NCBI GenBank assembly: GCA_903889565.1
Contig: CAISYC010000041.1
Location: 1 to 38,694 of the forward strand
Origin: an uncultured beta proteobacterium
GTDB taxonomy: Bacteria > Pseudomonadota > Gammaproteobacteria > Burkholderiales > SG8-41
Length of the DNA stretch: 38,694 nt
Direction of reading: 5' to 3'
This document shows, piece by piece, positions 1 to 9,291 of the stretch; position 1 is the first letter of the stretch, and the number at the start of each line of letters is the position of its first letter. A program made the position numbers and the translations under genes. The notes under the pieces are model-generated. The model saw only the letters and a program-made list of their open reading frames with translations. It made no database searches and was not told the origin of the DNA.

Positions 1-90
1 ATGAGTGATAATGACGCCGCGAAGCATTTAAACGACGCACGCACAATCCTCTTCAACACCATTTTCAACCGATCGAAATCAGCCGCCTGA
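1..90 (+). other. Short open frame at the left edge, possibly the tail of a truncated upstream gene
   Basis: Frame 1 is open from the first base to a TGA at 88-90 (29 codons); the other two forward frames close almost at once. The frame begins with an ATG at base 1, so it could be a tiny gene or the 3' end of a gene cut by the window edge. The peptide is hydrophilic, ends in RSKSAA and matches no family I recognise. A candidate terminator follows at 142-169, which fits the end of an upstream transcription unit. Confidence 0.25.
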
Positions 91-141
91 CCATACTCAA
101 AACCCGACCCGCTCAGACTCAAACCTCAATTGGAATGTACT

Positions 142-169
142 ACCGCCGGCAGACCCTGTGGGCGGTTTT
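142..169 (+). terminator. Candidate weak intrinsic terminator
   Basis: ACCGCC at 142-147 can pair with GGCGGT at 161-166 across a 13-nt loop, followed by a short T run to 169. The stem is only 6 bp and the T tract overlaps the -35 of the next promoter, so this is a tentative call. Confidence 0.3.
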
Positions 170-196
170 ACGGTGGCCGGATATTCTCGCTATAAT
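167..196 (+). promoter_or_regulatory. Sigma-70 type promoter of the cytochrome c gene
   Basis: A perfect -10 box TATAAT lies at 191-196, preceded by TTTACG at 167-172 (four of six matches to the -35 consensus) with an 18-bp spacer. Transcription should start near 203, giving a leader of about 29 nt with AGGA at 222-225 ahead of the ATG at 232. Confidence 0.6.
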
Positions 197-231
197 GCTT
201 CTCTTTCGAATGCCGCACTGCAGGAACATAC

Positions 232-753
232 ATGAGCGAAAATGACGTCGAAGAACATTCCTCACCGATCAAAACGCCGAAACAGCTGATCATCGTCGTC
301 GTGCTGTCCTTTCTGGTGCCGATTGTTCTGATTGTGCTGCTGTCGCAACTCGTGACCACCGGCCTCAAGACCGGCGACAAAAACATGAGCGATGAGGCGG
401 TCGCGTTACGACTGCGCCCGGTCGGGCAAGTCGAAGTCACCGATCCGAATGCGCCGAAAGTCGAAAAATCCGGCAAGGAAGTGGTCGAAGCCATTTGCGG
501 CGCATGCCACCTGAGCGGTGCGCTCGGCGCACCCAAGGTTGGCGACAAGGCCGGCTGGGGCGGTCGCATCGGACAAGGCCTCGCCACGCTTACCCAGCAC
601 GCGCTCCAGGGCATCCGCCAGATGCCGGCGCGCGGCGGCAATCCGGATCTGTCCGATCTCGAGATCGGCCGTGCCATCGTTTACATGGCGAACCAGTCGG
701 GCGCGAGTTTTGCGGAACCGGTAGCCAAGGCCGCGGCCCCCGCGAAGAAATAA
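232..753 (+). CDS. Membrane-anchored cytochrome c5-family protein
   Basis: A 173-residue c-type cytochrome, presumably an electron carrier on the periplasmic face of the inner membrane. The cytoplasmic N-terminus is followed by one hydrophobic segment (about residues 19-42, rich in I, V and L). A linker follows, then a single haem domain with the binding motif CGACH at residues 89-93. Met131 in RQMPARGG is the likely distal ligand, and that M-P-x-x-G-G pattern is typical of the cytochrome c5 family. The C-terminus is an Ala/Pro/Lys tail. The ATG is supported by AGGA seven bases upstream and by a strong promoter, and a terminator follows, so the gene is probably monocistronic. Its redox partner cannot be told from the neighbours. 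Confidence 0.9.
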   Translation: MSENDVEEHSSPIKTPKQLIIVVVLSFLVPIVLIVLLSQLVTTGLKTGDKNMSDEAVALRLRPVGQVEVTDPNAPKVEKSGKEVVEAICGACHLSGALGAPKVGDKAGWGGRIGQGLATLTQHALQGIRQMPARGGNPDLSDLEIGRAIVYMANQSGASFAEPVAKAAAPAKK

Positions 754-774
754 CGCCTCAATGGCCGCAGAACG

Positions 775-805
775 AAAAGGCGCAGCGCGATCTGCGCCTT
801 TTTTT
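775..805 (+). terminator. Rho-independent terminator after the cytochrome gene
   Basis: AAAAGGCGCAG (775-785) pairs perfectly with CTGCGCCTTTT (792-802) around a 6-nt loop, and the T run continues to 805. The stem is strong, and the A tract on the left could also let it act on the opposite strand. Confidence 0.85.
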
Positions 806-851
806 CGTCTGATGCCGCCGCAAATTCAGTCCTGAAGACCGGCTCCGCGCA

Positions 852-1673
852 ATGGCCATCTACGCAATCGGCGACGTCCAGGGCTGTTACTCGGCGCTGC
901 GCCGCCTGCTCGACAAATGCCGCTTCGATCCCGCGCGCGACCGCCTGTGGCTGGTCGGCGACCTGGTCAACCGCGGACCGCATTCGCTGGCAGTGCTGCG
1001 CTTTGTCAAAAGCCTCGGCAAGCGCGCAATCACGGTGCTCGGCAATCACGATCTGCATCTGATGGTGGTTGCCGCCGGCCACGCCAAACAACGTCACGGC
1101 GACACGCTGGAGGCGATCCTGCGCGCGCGCGATCGCGACGAGCTGCTGCACTGGCTGCGCCGACAAAAACTGATGCACGTCGGCGCCGGGTATGCGATGG
1201 TGCATGCGGGGCTGCTGCCCCAATGGTCGATCAAAAAAGCGCTCGCACTCGCCGGCGAAGTCGAAGCCGCGCTGCAGGATGATGATTACGACGAATTTCT
1301 GCGCCGCATGTACGGCAACAAACCCGAGCGCTGGCGCGACGGCCTGCGCGGTTATGACCGTCTGCGCTGCATCACCAACGTGCTGACGCGCATGCGACTG
1401 TGCACCGATGCAGGCCGGCTTGAGTTTGCGCACAAGGGCAATCCGGCCGAATTGCCGCGCGGTTACCAGCCCTGGTTCAAGATCGCGCGCCGGCGCAATC
1501 GCAGCACGCCGGTCATTTTCGGCCACTGGGCCTCGCTCGGCCTTTATACCGGCTCGAATGTGTTTGCACTCGACACCGGCTGCGTGTGGGGCCGCGAGCT
1601 CACCGCACTGAGGCTGTCGGACCGCGCGCTGATCCAGCACGCCTACTCGGGGCGGCCAAGCCAAGCGCAGTAG
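852..1673 (+). CDS. apaH: Symmetrical bis(5'-nucleosyl)-tetraphosphatase
   Basis: ApaH hydrolyses diadenosine tetraphosphate (Ap4A) to two ADP in the cytoplasm and keeps this stress dinucleotide low. The 273 residues match the family length. The calcineurin-like phosphoesterase metal motifs are in order: GDVQGCYSALRRLL near the N-terminus (D-x-H/Q-G type), GDLVNRGP, then GNHDLHLM. Later signature blocks include VHAGLLPQW and FGHWASLGLY. The ATG at 852 is directly followed by the first motif. The last 74 bp overlap the 3' end of the convergent plsC. In other proteobacteria apaH sits with ksgA or apaG; neither is here. Confidence 0.95.
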   Translation: MAIYAIGDVQGCYSALRRLLDKCRFDPARDRLWLVGDLVNRGPHSLAVLRFVKSLGKRAITVLGNHDLHLMVVAAGHAKQRHGDTLEAILRARDRDELLHWLRRQKLMHVGAGYAMVHAGLLPQWSIKKALALAGEVEAALQDDDYDEFLRRMYGNKPERWRDGLRGYDRLRCITNVLTRMRLCTDAGRLEFAHKGNPAELPRGYQPWFKIARRRNRSTPVIFGHWASLGLYTGSNVFALDTGCVWGRELTALRLSDRALIQHAYSGRPSQAQ

Positions 1674-2403
1674 CAATGTCCGCGGCGGCCGCGTCAGCGA
1701 GTCCGCGACGATCCATGCCCGCACTCGCCATCGCCGGCAAAAACTGCAGTCGCACTTCAACCTCCGGCTGGGTCAGCAATTGCAGCAACGATTGGAACAA
1801 GTTCTTGTCGCCCTCGTAGTCGGCTTCGGTGCACAGGCTGCCGTCGGCGCGCGTGTAGCGGATCGCCACCGGCAGGATGCCGACGCCGGCAACCAGCGCC
1901 GGTTGCAACAGCGAGGTGTGAAACGGCAACAGCACATCGCCATGGGTGGTGGTGCCCTCTGGAAAAACGGCAAACGACTCGCCGGCGGTCAGCGCCGTCG
2001 CCATCGCCTGATTGATTTCCCGCGTGTGATGCCGCCGGTTGCGATGGATGAACAAGGTGTCGCCGCGCGCGCACAACCAGCCGATCAGGGGCCAGCCGCG
2101 GATTTCCGATTTTGCGACAAAGCGCGTCGGCCGCACCGCATTGATGGCGAAGATGTCGAGCCATGAGACATGATTGGCAACCAGCAATGCCGCGCCGCCG
2201 TACTGCGCCGCGCCGGTGACATGCCGACGAACGGCGAGAATGCCGAGCAATTGGGCGGACCACTGCTGCAGGCGGTGCCGCCGCGCCGGTCGTTCGAGCC
2301 ACGGGAACACGCAGGCGGCGATCAGCACGGCGCGCAGTATATGCAATACGAAACGGGTCAACCGCAGTGCACGCAGCCCGAAACCGGTGGTGTGAGGGCG
2401 CAT
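1600..2403 (-). CDS. plsC: 1-acyl-sn-glycerol-3-phosphate acyltransferase
   Basis: This family makes phosphatidic acid from lysophosphatidic acid and an acyl donor at the inner membrane. In the 267-residue product the acyltransferase block NHVSWLDIF gives the catalytic His78 and Asp83, and FPEGTTTHGD (about residues 147-156) gives the second signature block. A hydrophobic segment (about 19-34) is the likely membrane anchor. The open frame extends upstream to 2511, but the ATG at 2403 (MRPHTTG) gives a normal length and avoids a long non-homologous N-terminus that would overlap the upstream lipoprotein gene. The last 24 codons lie antisense to the end of apaH. The family includes lyso-ornithine lipid acyltransferases, so the exact acceptor is inferred. 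Confidence 0.85.
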   Translation of the reverse strand: MRPHTTGFGLRALRLTRFVLHILRAVLIAACVFPWLERPARRHRLQQWSAQLLGILAVRRHVTGAAQYGGAALLVANHVSWLDIFAINAVRPTRFVAKSEIRGWPLIGWLCARGDTLFIHRNRRHHTREINQAMATALTAGESFAVFPEGTTTHGDVLLPFHTSLLQPALVAGVGILPVAIRYTRADGSLCTEADYEGDKNLFQSLLQLLTQPEVEVRLQFLPAMASAGMDRRGLADAAAADIATALGLAAPSRRAGSARGPTASVR

Positions 2404-2437
2404 CAAAATCCCGGCGCGATCGGCGGCGCGCGGCGCC

Positions 2438-2872
2438 TCAATGCGCGACGCGCAGGCCCTGTTTTTCGTTGATGACACGCACGCGTTCGCCGACGGCAAA
2501 ACGTTCGCCATCCGGCTGAACCACGATCAGCTGCCGCCCGTTGTCGAGGCGCAGCGTGATTTCGAGGCCCTCGCGCTTGCCGATACCTTCACCGAGCGTA
2601 TAACCGACGATGCTGCCGGCGACGCTGCCGGCCACCGACGCCGCCTGGCTGCCGCGGCCACTGCCCACCGCGCCGCCGGCCGCACCACCCGCCGCACCGC
2701 CGACTACGGTGCCGGCGATGCTGCCACCGCGACTCGGCAACGGCACTGACCTCAATTCCTCGATGACGCCACTGCGTTCCGGCTCAACCGGCAACGGCTC
2801 CGTCCGGTACGCGCCGTCGCCGGCACAGGCGGCCAGCAACAGCACGACCAGCGGCAGCGCCTTTTTCACCAC
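2438..2872 (-). CDS. Glycine-zipper outer-membrane lipoprotein
   Basis: A 144-residue lipoprotein. The signal peptide MVKKALPLVVLLLAAC ends in a good lipobox (LLAAC), so Cys16 should be lipidated. Residues about 50-100 are a Gly/Ala-rich stretch with repeated G-x-x-x-G spacing (GGAAGGAAGGAVG, AGSVAGSIVG), the pattern of the glycine-zipper 2TM domain also found in the rickettsial 17-kDa antigen and SlyB-type proteins. A short beta-rich tail follows. The start is GTG: two adjacent GTG codons (2870-2872 and 2867-2869) overlap the TGA of the kinase gene upstream, suggesting translational coupling. An envelope-stabilising role is inferred from the family. Confidence 0.82.
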   Translation of the reverse strand: MVKKALPLVVLLLAACAGDGAYRTEPLPVEPERSGVIEELRSVPLPSRGGSIAGTVVGGAAGGAAGGAVGSGRGSQAASVAGSVAGSIVGYTLGEGIGKREGLEITLRLDNGRQLIVVQPDGERFAVGERVRVINEKQGLRVAH

Positions 2873-3801
2873 AATGTGGATTTGAAATTCTGCTTGTACT
2901 GCGCGGCAATCTCGTCGCGCGTGAAATGGTGGTTCTGGCCGCCGCGGTGCGCGATCTTCAAGGCGCCGATCAACGACGCCAGGCGACCGGTGGTTTCCCA
3001 GTCCATGCCGTTGGCAAGCCCGTATAGAAGGCCGGCGCGGTAGGCATCGCCGCAGCCGGTCGGATCGACCACCGCTGCGGGCGTAGCACAGGGAATTTCG
3101 ACCATGCGTCCGCCGCTGAAAATCTGCGAACCTTTGGCGCCGCGCGTGACGATAAGACCTCTCAGATCTTTTGCCAGCGACTCGAGTTTCTCGCCGGTTT
3201 TTTCCTGCAGCACGCTGGCTTCGTAATCGTTCACCGACAGATAGTCGGCGAGACGGATGAAGTTGCGCAGTTCCTCGCCATTGAACATCGGCAAGCCCTG
3301 ACCCGGATCGAAAATGAACGGAATGCCGGCCGCGTGAAATTCGCGCGCATGCTGCAGCATGCCATCGCGGCCGTCGGGCGAAACGATGCCGATGGCGACA
3401 TCCTTCGCCACGCTGATGTGATTCTCGTGCGAATGATTCATCGCGCCGGGGTGAAAGGCGGTGATCTGGTTATCGTCAAGATCCGTGGTAATGAAGGCCT
3501 GAGCGGTGAAGGTGCCGGCCATCTTGCGGATGTGCGTCTGAGCAATCTGCAGTTTGTCGAGCCGGTATTCGTATGGCTGGTAATCGTCGCCGACGGTGGC
3601 CATGATCAGCGGCTTGCCGCCCAGCAGGTTCAGGCTGTAGGCGATGTTGCCGGCGCAACCGCCAAACTCGCGGCGCATATCGGGCACCAGAAATGCCACA
3701 TTGAGTATGTGCAGCTGCTCGGGCAGTATCTGTTCCTTGAAGCGGCCGGGAAACACCATGATGGTGTCGTAGGCGATCGATCCGCAAATCAGCGTATGCA
3801 T
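2866..3801 (-). CDS. PfkB-family carbohydrate/nucleoside kinase
   Basis: A ribokinase-like (PfkB) sugar or nucleoside kinase of 311 residues from the chosen ATG. It begins HTLICGSIAYD, has the substrate-lid region FGGCAGNIAYSLNLLGG, and near the C-terminus shows the family signature DPTGCGDAYRAG. That signature holds the anion hole (GCGD) and the catalytic Asp. The overall pattern resembles the adenosine-kinase branch, but the substrate cannot be fixed. An in-frame ATG exists at 3819; the one at 3801 is preferred because the domain starts right there and the -10 box at 3831-3836 would leave only about 5 nt of leader before 3819. The gene overlaps the lipoprotein gene downstream and is divergent from mscL. 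Confidence 0.88.
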   Translation of the reverse strand: MHTLICGSIAYDTIMVFPGRFKEQILPEQLHILNVAFLVPDMRREFGGCAGNIAYSLNLLGGKPLIMATVGDDYQPYEYRLDKLQIAQTHIRKMAGTFTAQAFITTDLDDNQITAFHPGAMNHSHENHISVAKDVAIGIVSPDGRDGMLQHAREFHAAGIPFIFDPGQGLPMFNGEELRNFIRLADYLSVNDYEASVLQEKTGEKLESLAKDLRGLIVTRGAKGSQIFSGGRMVEIPCATPAAVVDPTGCGDAYRAGLLYGLANGMDWETTGRLASLIGALKIAHRGGQNHHFTRDEIAAQYKQNFKSTLW

Positions 3802-3830
3802 GGCTTGGCTTGGGTGCATGAAAGGCGCGG

Positions 3831-3839
3831 ATTATAGCA
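3831..3839 (-). promoter_or_regulatory. Extended -10 promoter of the PfkB kinase gene
   Basis: Read on the minus strand the site is TGCTATAAT, a perfect -10 box with the extended TGN element. No good -35 is seen, which extended -10 promoters tolerate. The predicted start of transcription is near 3824. Confidence 0.5.
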
Positions 3840-3882
3840 TCGGCACCACGGCCACCGCGCCTGCCGGCGCGGCGATGCGTTC

Positions 3883-3891
3883 TGCTATGAT
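3883..3891 (+). promoter_or_regulatory. Extended -10 promoter of mscL
   Basis: TGCTATGAT is an extended -10 element (TATGAT at 3886-3891). Transcription would begin near 3898, leaving a leader of about 27 nt that carries AAGGA at 3913-3917, eight bases ahead of the mscL ATG. Its -10 lies about 50 bp from the divergent kinase -10. Confidence 0.5.
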
Positions 3892-3924
3892 AACCGCGCC
3901 CGATTACTGCGGAAGGAAAACTCG

Positions 3925-4347
3925 ATGTTCCAGGAATTCAAAAAATTCGCCATGCGCGGCAATGTCGTCGACATGGCGGTCGGCATCATCATCGGCGCCG
4001 CCTTCGGCAAGATTGTCGACTCGCTGGTCAAGGATCTGATCATGCCGCCGATCGGTCTGCTGCTCGGCAAGGTCGATTTCTCGAATCTGTTCCTTGTCAT
4101 GAAAGAAGGCGCCGCGGCACCCGGCCCCTACCACAGCGTCGATGCCGCGCAGAAGGCCGGCGCCGTGACGTTCAATTACGGCATGTTCATCAATACCTGC
4201 ATCTCGTTCCTGATCGTCGCCTTTGCGGTATTTTTGCTGATCCGCGCGATCAACCGCCTGAAGGCGGCCGAACCGCCGGCTGCACCGCCGCCGACGCCCG
4301 AAGATGTTTTGCTGCTGCGCGAAATCCGCGACGCGCTGAAAAAGTAG
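3925..4347 (+). CDS. mscL: Large-conductance mechanosensitive channel
   Basis: MscL forms a pentameric inner-membrane pore that opens under membrane tension and releases solutes during hypo-osmotic shock. The 140-residue length is typical. The N-terminal amphipathic helix and first membrane helix are well conserved ([20 protein letters not shown], then [20 protein letters not shown]). A periplasmic loop follows, then a second helix ([19 protein letters not shown]) and a cytoplasmic helical bundle ending in [10 protein letters not shown] behind a Pro/Ala linker. The start is supported by AAGGA just upstream. The gene stands alone between its own promoter and a strong terminator. Confidence 0.97.
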   Translation: MFQEFKKFAMRGNVVDMAVGIIIGAAFGKIVDSLVKDLIMPPIGLLLGKVDFSNLFLVMKEGAAAPGPYHSVDAAQKAGAVTFNYGMFINTCISFLIVAFAVFLLIRAINRLKAAEPPAAPPPTPEDVLLLREIRDALKK

Positions 4348-4363
4348 CGCCTGTTGCAACGAT

Positions 4364-4395
4364 AAAAAAACGGCGCGGAATTCCGCGCCGTTTTT
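4364..4395. terminator. Bidirectional intrinsic terminator between mscL and tpx
   Basis: A perfect 20-bp palindrome, CGGCGCGGAATTCCGCGCCG at 4371-4390, is flanked by seven A on the left and five T on the right. It can form a hairpin with a T tract on either strand and so serves both convergent genes, mscL and tpx. Confidence 0.9.
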
Positions 4396-4432
4396 CATCG
4401 TGCGCCGGATGATTACGGCGAAACGCAAATGG

Positions 4433-4933
4433 TTACTTCAAGGCCGCCAGTGCAGCGTCATAATCCGGCTCGTTCTTGATCTCCGGCACCAGCTGCGAAT
4501 AAGTCACCTTGTTGTTTTCGTCGATCACCACCACGGCGCGCGCGGTGAGACCCTTTAACGGACCGTCTGTGATATCGACGCCGTACTTGCCGTGAAAATC
4601 GTGGCCGCGAAAAGTCGACAATGTCACCACATTGTTCAATCCCTCGGCTTCGCAGAAGCGCTTCATCGCAAACGGCAGGTCGCCCGAAACGACGAGCACC
4701 ACGGTATTGGCGAGGCCGCCGGCTTTTTCATTGAATTTGCGCGTCGAAGTCTGGCACACCGGGGTGTCGAGACTCGGCACGATGTTGAGCACTTTGCGCT
4801 TGCCGGCGAAGTCCTTCAGGCCGACATCCTTGAGATCCTTGCCGGTCAGGCTGAAGTCCGCGGCGCTGGCACCTGACGCGGGAAAATTGCCGGCAACGTT
4901 GATCGGGTTGCCGCCGAGGGTAACTGTGGACAT
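4433..4933 (-). CDS. tpx: Thiol peroxidase (lipid hydroperoxide peroxidase)
   Basis: Tpx is an atypical two-cysteine peroxiredoxin that reduces hydrogen peroxide and alkyl hydroperoxides at the expense of thioredoxin. In the 166-residue product the peroxidatic cysteine is Cys60 in [13 protein letters not shown] and the resolving cysteine is Cys94 in MKRFCEAEG, both at the positions expected for the family. The frame extends upstream to 5017, but the ATG at 4933 ([10 protein letters not shown]) matches family N-termini and is preceded by a strong AAGGAGA ribosome site. It lies downstream of gcvH with a 150-bp gap, so it may have its own promoter. The bidirectional terminator at 4364-4395 ends it. 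Confidence 0.95.
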   Translation of the reverse strand: MSTVTLGGNPINVAGNFPASGASAADFSLTGKDLKDVGLKDFAGKRKVLNIVPSLDTPVCQTSTRKFNEKAGGLANTVVLVVSGDLPFAMKRFCEAEGLNNVVTLSTFRGHDFHGKYGVDITDGPLKGLTARAVVVIDENNKVTYSQLVPEIKNEPDYDAALAALK

Positions 4934-5086
4934 TCTGATTCTCCTTGAAGCGATTGATGTGGTGGGGGGTCTTGCGGGGTCGACAAGTATGCCTTGCGTC
5001 CACCAGCGGCGCAACATGCAACGCGACGCGCGCGGCTTGAAAACCCTGCAGTGGAAATGGCCTCTGGCGTCGCCGGCCCGCGTCGA

Positions 5087-5479
5087 TTATTTCTGATCGG
5101 CGTCGGCGACCGCCTGATACGCGTCCGCATCGAGCAATGCGGCGAATTCGCCGGGGTCAGCCGGCTTGAGCCTGAATATCCACGCCGCATACGCATCGGC
5201 ATTGATTTTTTCCGGCGCGTCGGCAAGTTTGGGATTGATCGCAATCACTTCGCCGGACGCCGGTGAATGCACGTCGGACGCGGCCTTCACCGATTCGACC
5301 ACGCCGCAGGCCTCGCCTTTTTTGACCTGACGACCGAGCGCGGGTGCCTCGACATAAACCAGATCACCGAGGGTTTGCTGCGCGTGGTCGGTAATGCCGA
5401 CGCTGACCGAACCATCGGGCTCCTGTCTGAGCCAGGTGTGTTCGGCGAAATACTTGAGATTGGTCGGTGTCGTGGTCAT
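5087..5479 (-). CDS. gcvH: Glycine cleavage system H protein
   Basis: GcvH is a small lipoylated carrier that shuttles the aminomethyl group between the P, T and L proteins of the glycine cleavage system. The 130 residues are full length, and Lys65 in VVESVKAASDVHSP is the lipoylation site. The fold landmarks KYFAEHTWL and GITDHAQQTLGD are present. It starts 14 bp after the DUF3426 gene on the same strand, so it probably sits at the end of the aroQ-acc-prmA transcript. gcvT and gcvP are not in the window. In other bacteria lone GcvH copies can act in lipoate transfer, so both roles are possible. Confidence 0.94.
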   Translation of the reverse strand: MTTTPTNLKYFAEHTWLRQEPDGSVSVGITDHAQQTLGDLVYVEAPALGRQVKKGEACGVVESVKAASDVHSPASGEVIAINPKLADAPEKINADAYAAWIFRLKPADPGEFAALLDADAYQAVADADQK

Positions 5480-5493
5480 GGCTGGATTTCGCT

Positions 5494-6492
5494 TCAGGTT
5501 GTCGGTGCGGCCATCAGTTCGAGACGAAATCCGGCCGCCCCGAGATCGCCGCTGTCGATATTGAGCCGGATGGTGATTTCGACACTCGGCGCCATGCCGG
5601 CACGGCTGTCCCTGTTGTCGGTCAGATATTCGTCCGGCAAAAAAATACGCCGCGCGACCGTATGATCGTGGGTATTCGTGAGCACGACATCGAGCGCGGG
5701 ATAACCAAGCGTAATGCTGGCCTGGTTGCGCAGGGTCGCGGTGAGTATGATAAGGCCCGGATTGGCGGCGTCGGCGGCCTGCATGTCGGAGGCTTCGATG
5801 CTGATCTGCCGCGGTTGCTGCGGCAAGGCGACGGTGCAGCGCAGGGATTTACACCACCCGGCAAGAAGCGGCCGCGACTCCGGTAACGCTGCGGCGATGT
5901 CGCCGCGGTTGAGGTAAACCAGCTGGGCGCAGAGCAAAAGCAACAAAGCCGCTGCGCCAACCGCCCATCCGCGCTTTCGATGCCGCGGCACAAGCGCAGG
6001 CGGCGGTTCTGCCAACGCCGGCGGCTTGGTATCGGTAATTACCGTTGGCGGCGGTTCCGGCAACGACGCTGCGGTCGCTTCAGAGGCTGTCTCCGTTGCG
6101 GTGGATTCGACCGCCACCGGTTCACCGGGCGAGACATCGCCGGCTTCGTCGGTGGCTGCGAGTTCGACGGGTTCGGGCTCATCAGCACCGTAAGTCGCAT
6201 CGGCACCGACTGCTGCGTCGGCCACGGCGGCTGTTGCATCCACCTGCAAAGCAGCAGTCGATGCGGGAGGCGCAGGCGAAAATGCAGTGGCCGGCTCGAC
6301 CATCGCGGACTCTGTCGTCGCGGTCGCCACAGTTTCCGGCACCACGGCAACGGGCAGCGTGGCGAGCGCCTTGAATCCATCGAATACGGTCGCGCAACGG
6401 CCGCAGCGCACCATGCCATGCTGGGCCTGTAGCTGCTGCGGCGTCACGCGGAAAGTGGTGTCGCAGGACGGGCATTGCGTGGTCATGCTCAT
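5494..6492 (-). CDS. DUF3426 zinc-ribbon membrane protein
   Basis: A 332-residue protein of unknown function that is regularly found after prmA in betaproteobacteria. The N-terminus is an MJ0042-type zinc ribbon with Cys7, Cys10, Cys30 and Cys33 (CPSC and CGRC). A long Ala/Pro/Glu-rich low-complexity linker follows (about 45-170), then one membrane helix (about 176-194, GWAVGAAALLLLLCAQLVYL). The C-terminal DUF3426 domain (about 200-332) should be periplasmic. A second ATG two codons in (6486) is equally possible as a start. The arrangement suggests a cytoplasmic metal-binding head tethered to an envelope domain; nothing in the sequence gives a mechanism. Confidence 0.82.
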   Translation of the reverse strand: MSMTTQCPSCDTTFRVTPQQLQAQHGMVRCGRCATVFDGFKALATLPVAVVPETVATATTESAMVEPATAFSPAPPASTAALQVDATAAVADAAVGADATYGADEPEPVELAATDEAGDVSPGEPVAVESTATETASEATAASLPEPPPTVITDTKPPALAEPPPALVPRHRKRGWAVGAAALLLLLCAQLVYLNRGDIAAALPESRPLLAGWCKSLRCTVALPQQPRQISIEASDMQAADAANPGLIILTATLRNQASITLGYPALDVVLTNTHDHTVARRIFLPDEYLTDNRDSRAGMAPSVEITIRLNIDSGDLGAAGFRLELMAAPTT

Positions 6493-6519
6493 GCGCGCAC
6501 TCGCCTTAATCCCTTGCGA

Positions 6520-7410
6520 TCAGCGCCGGCGGCCGGCAAGCAGCACCCAGCCGTCCTCGCGACGGTCGATCTGCAGTTCGAGCCATTCGGTATAACTGTT
6601 GATCACTTCGTCCGCCTGATGTTCCAGTATGCCTGACAAAATCAGCTGTCCGCCGCGTTTAGTCGCCCGCGCCAGCACCGGCGCCAGCAACTTCAACGGA
6701 TTGGCAAGGATATTGGCGACCACCACATCGAAGGTTTCCGCGATCACATAGTCGGCTCCTTCGACGCGAACCCGCGTTTGATTTTGCATGGCATTGTCGC
6801 GCGCAGCAAGCACCGCCGCCGGGTCGATGTCGATGGCGGATGCGGCGACGGCACCGAGCTTCATCGCCGCGATGGCCAGTATGCCGGAACCGCAACCGTA
6901 GTCGAGCACCGTTGCGCCGGCGCGCAGATTGCGATCGAGCCAGTCCAGGCACAGACGCGTTGTCGGATGCGTACCGGTACCGAATGCGAGCCCCGGATCG
7001 ATGATCAGATTGATTGCCGCCGGATCCGGCGGCCGGTGCCAGGTCGGCACCACCCACAGGCGCGGCGACACATGCACGGGGCGGAAATCGGCCTGCGCCG
7101 CGCGCACCCAATCCTGCTCGGCGACGGCGGAAACTTCATACGCATGGGCCGGATCGCAACCGGCCGCATCCAGCGCCGGCGGCAGCAAGGCGGCGACGTC
7201 GGCGCGATCGTCGAACAGCGCGCTGACCAGCGCCAGTTCCCATTGCGGCGAGGCCGGTTCGCCCGGCTCGTTGAACTGCGCGCACTCGCGCGGCGTGCCG
7301 GCAAAAGCGTCGGCGACATCGACCGAGACCGCCCCCGACTCCAGCAACGCATCGACCAGCAAGTCGGCGCGGTCGGGCGGGAGTTTAAGCGTGACTGCGA
7401 GCCAGGCCAT
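6520..7410 (-). CDS. prmA: Ribosomal protein L11 methyltransferase
   Basis: PrmA trimethylates lysines and the N-terminus of ribosomal protein L11 using S-adenosylmethionine. The 296-residue length is normal. The N-terminal substrate-recognition domain (about 1-60) is followed by DPGLAFGTGTHPTT and then the SAM-binding block VLDYGCGSGILAIAA, and the family motif ANILANPL comes later. The ATG at 7410 gives MAWLAVTL, close to family N-termini. It follows accC with a 26-bp gap, the usual betaproteobacterial order. Confidence 0.96.
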   Translation of the reverse strand: MAWLAVTLKLPPDRADLLVDALLESGAVSVDVADAFAGTPRECAQFNEPGEPASPQWELALVSALFDDRADVAALLPPALDAAGCDPAHAYEVSAVAEQDWVRAAQADFRPVHVSPRLWVVPTWHRPPDPAAINLIIDPGLAFGTGTHPTTRLCLDWLDRNLRAGATVLDYGCGSGILAIAAMKLGAVAASAIDIDPAAVLAARDNAMQNQTRVRVEGADYVIAETFDVVVANILANPLKLLAPVLARATKRGGQLILSGILEHQADEVINSYTEWLELQIDRREDGWVLLAGRRR

Positions 7411-7436
7411 CGGACGGGATCGGAATCCGCTTCGCG

Positions 7437-8792
<1,356 letters not shown>

Positions 8793-8836
8793 GCGTCGGG
8801 CTCACGGCCTGCGGGGGAAAGACCGCGGACTGTTCG

Positions 8837-9289
8837 TTATGCAATCACCATCAGCGGGTGGCCGTATTCGACGGGCTGGCCGTTTTCGACCAGGATCGCC
8901 TTGATCACGCCGGAGCGGTCGGCCTCGATTTCGTTGAGCAGTTTCATCGCCTCGATGATGCAGACGGTGTCCCCCTCGCTCACGCTCTGGCCGACTTCGA
9001 CAAACATCTTGGCGCCGGGACTCGGCGAACGATAAAAAGTGCCGACCATCGGCGACTTCAGCAGATGCCCCTCGGGCTGCTGCGGTGCGGCCGGCTCGCT
9101 GGCGGCAGCCGGCGCGGCAACCGGCGCCGGCGCGGCCACCACGGCCTGGGTCAGCACGGCCGGCCCCGCTTGAGCATGCGTAGTGCTGCGACTGATGCGC
9201 ACCTTCTCTTCGCCCTCGGTAATCTCGAGTTCGGCAATGCCGGACTCCTCGACGAGGTCGATCAGTTTCTTCAGCTTGCGCAGATCCAT
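8837..9289 (-). CDS. accB: Biotin carboxyl carrier protein of acetyl-CoA carboxylase
   Basis: AccB carries the biotin between biotin carboxylase and carboxyltransferase. The N-terminus [18 protein letters not shown] matches family N-termini closely, which fixes the ATG at 9289 rather than the in-frame GTG two codons earlier at 9295. A Pro/Ala linker separates it from the biotinyl domain, where Lys116 in [10 protein letters not shown] is the biotinylation site, 34 residues from the end. The start lies two bases after the aroQ stop, and the alternative GTG would overlap that stop as GTGA; either way the two genes look translationally coupled. Confidence 0.97.
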   Translation of the reverse strand: MDLRKLKKLIDLVEESGIAELEITEGEEKVRISRSTTHAQAGPAVLTQAVVAAPAPVAAPAAASEPAAPQQPEGHLLKSPMVGTFYRSPSPGAKMFVEVGQSVSEGDTVCIIEAMKLLNEIEADRSGVIKAILVENGQPVEYGHPLMVIA

Positions 9290-9291
9290 GG

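Noticed and set aside
5480-5493. Glycine riboswitch ahead of gcvH
   Set aside because: Only 14 bp separate gcvH from the gene before it, too short for any aptamer.
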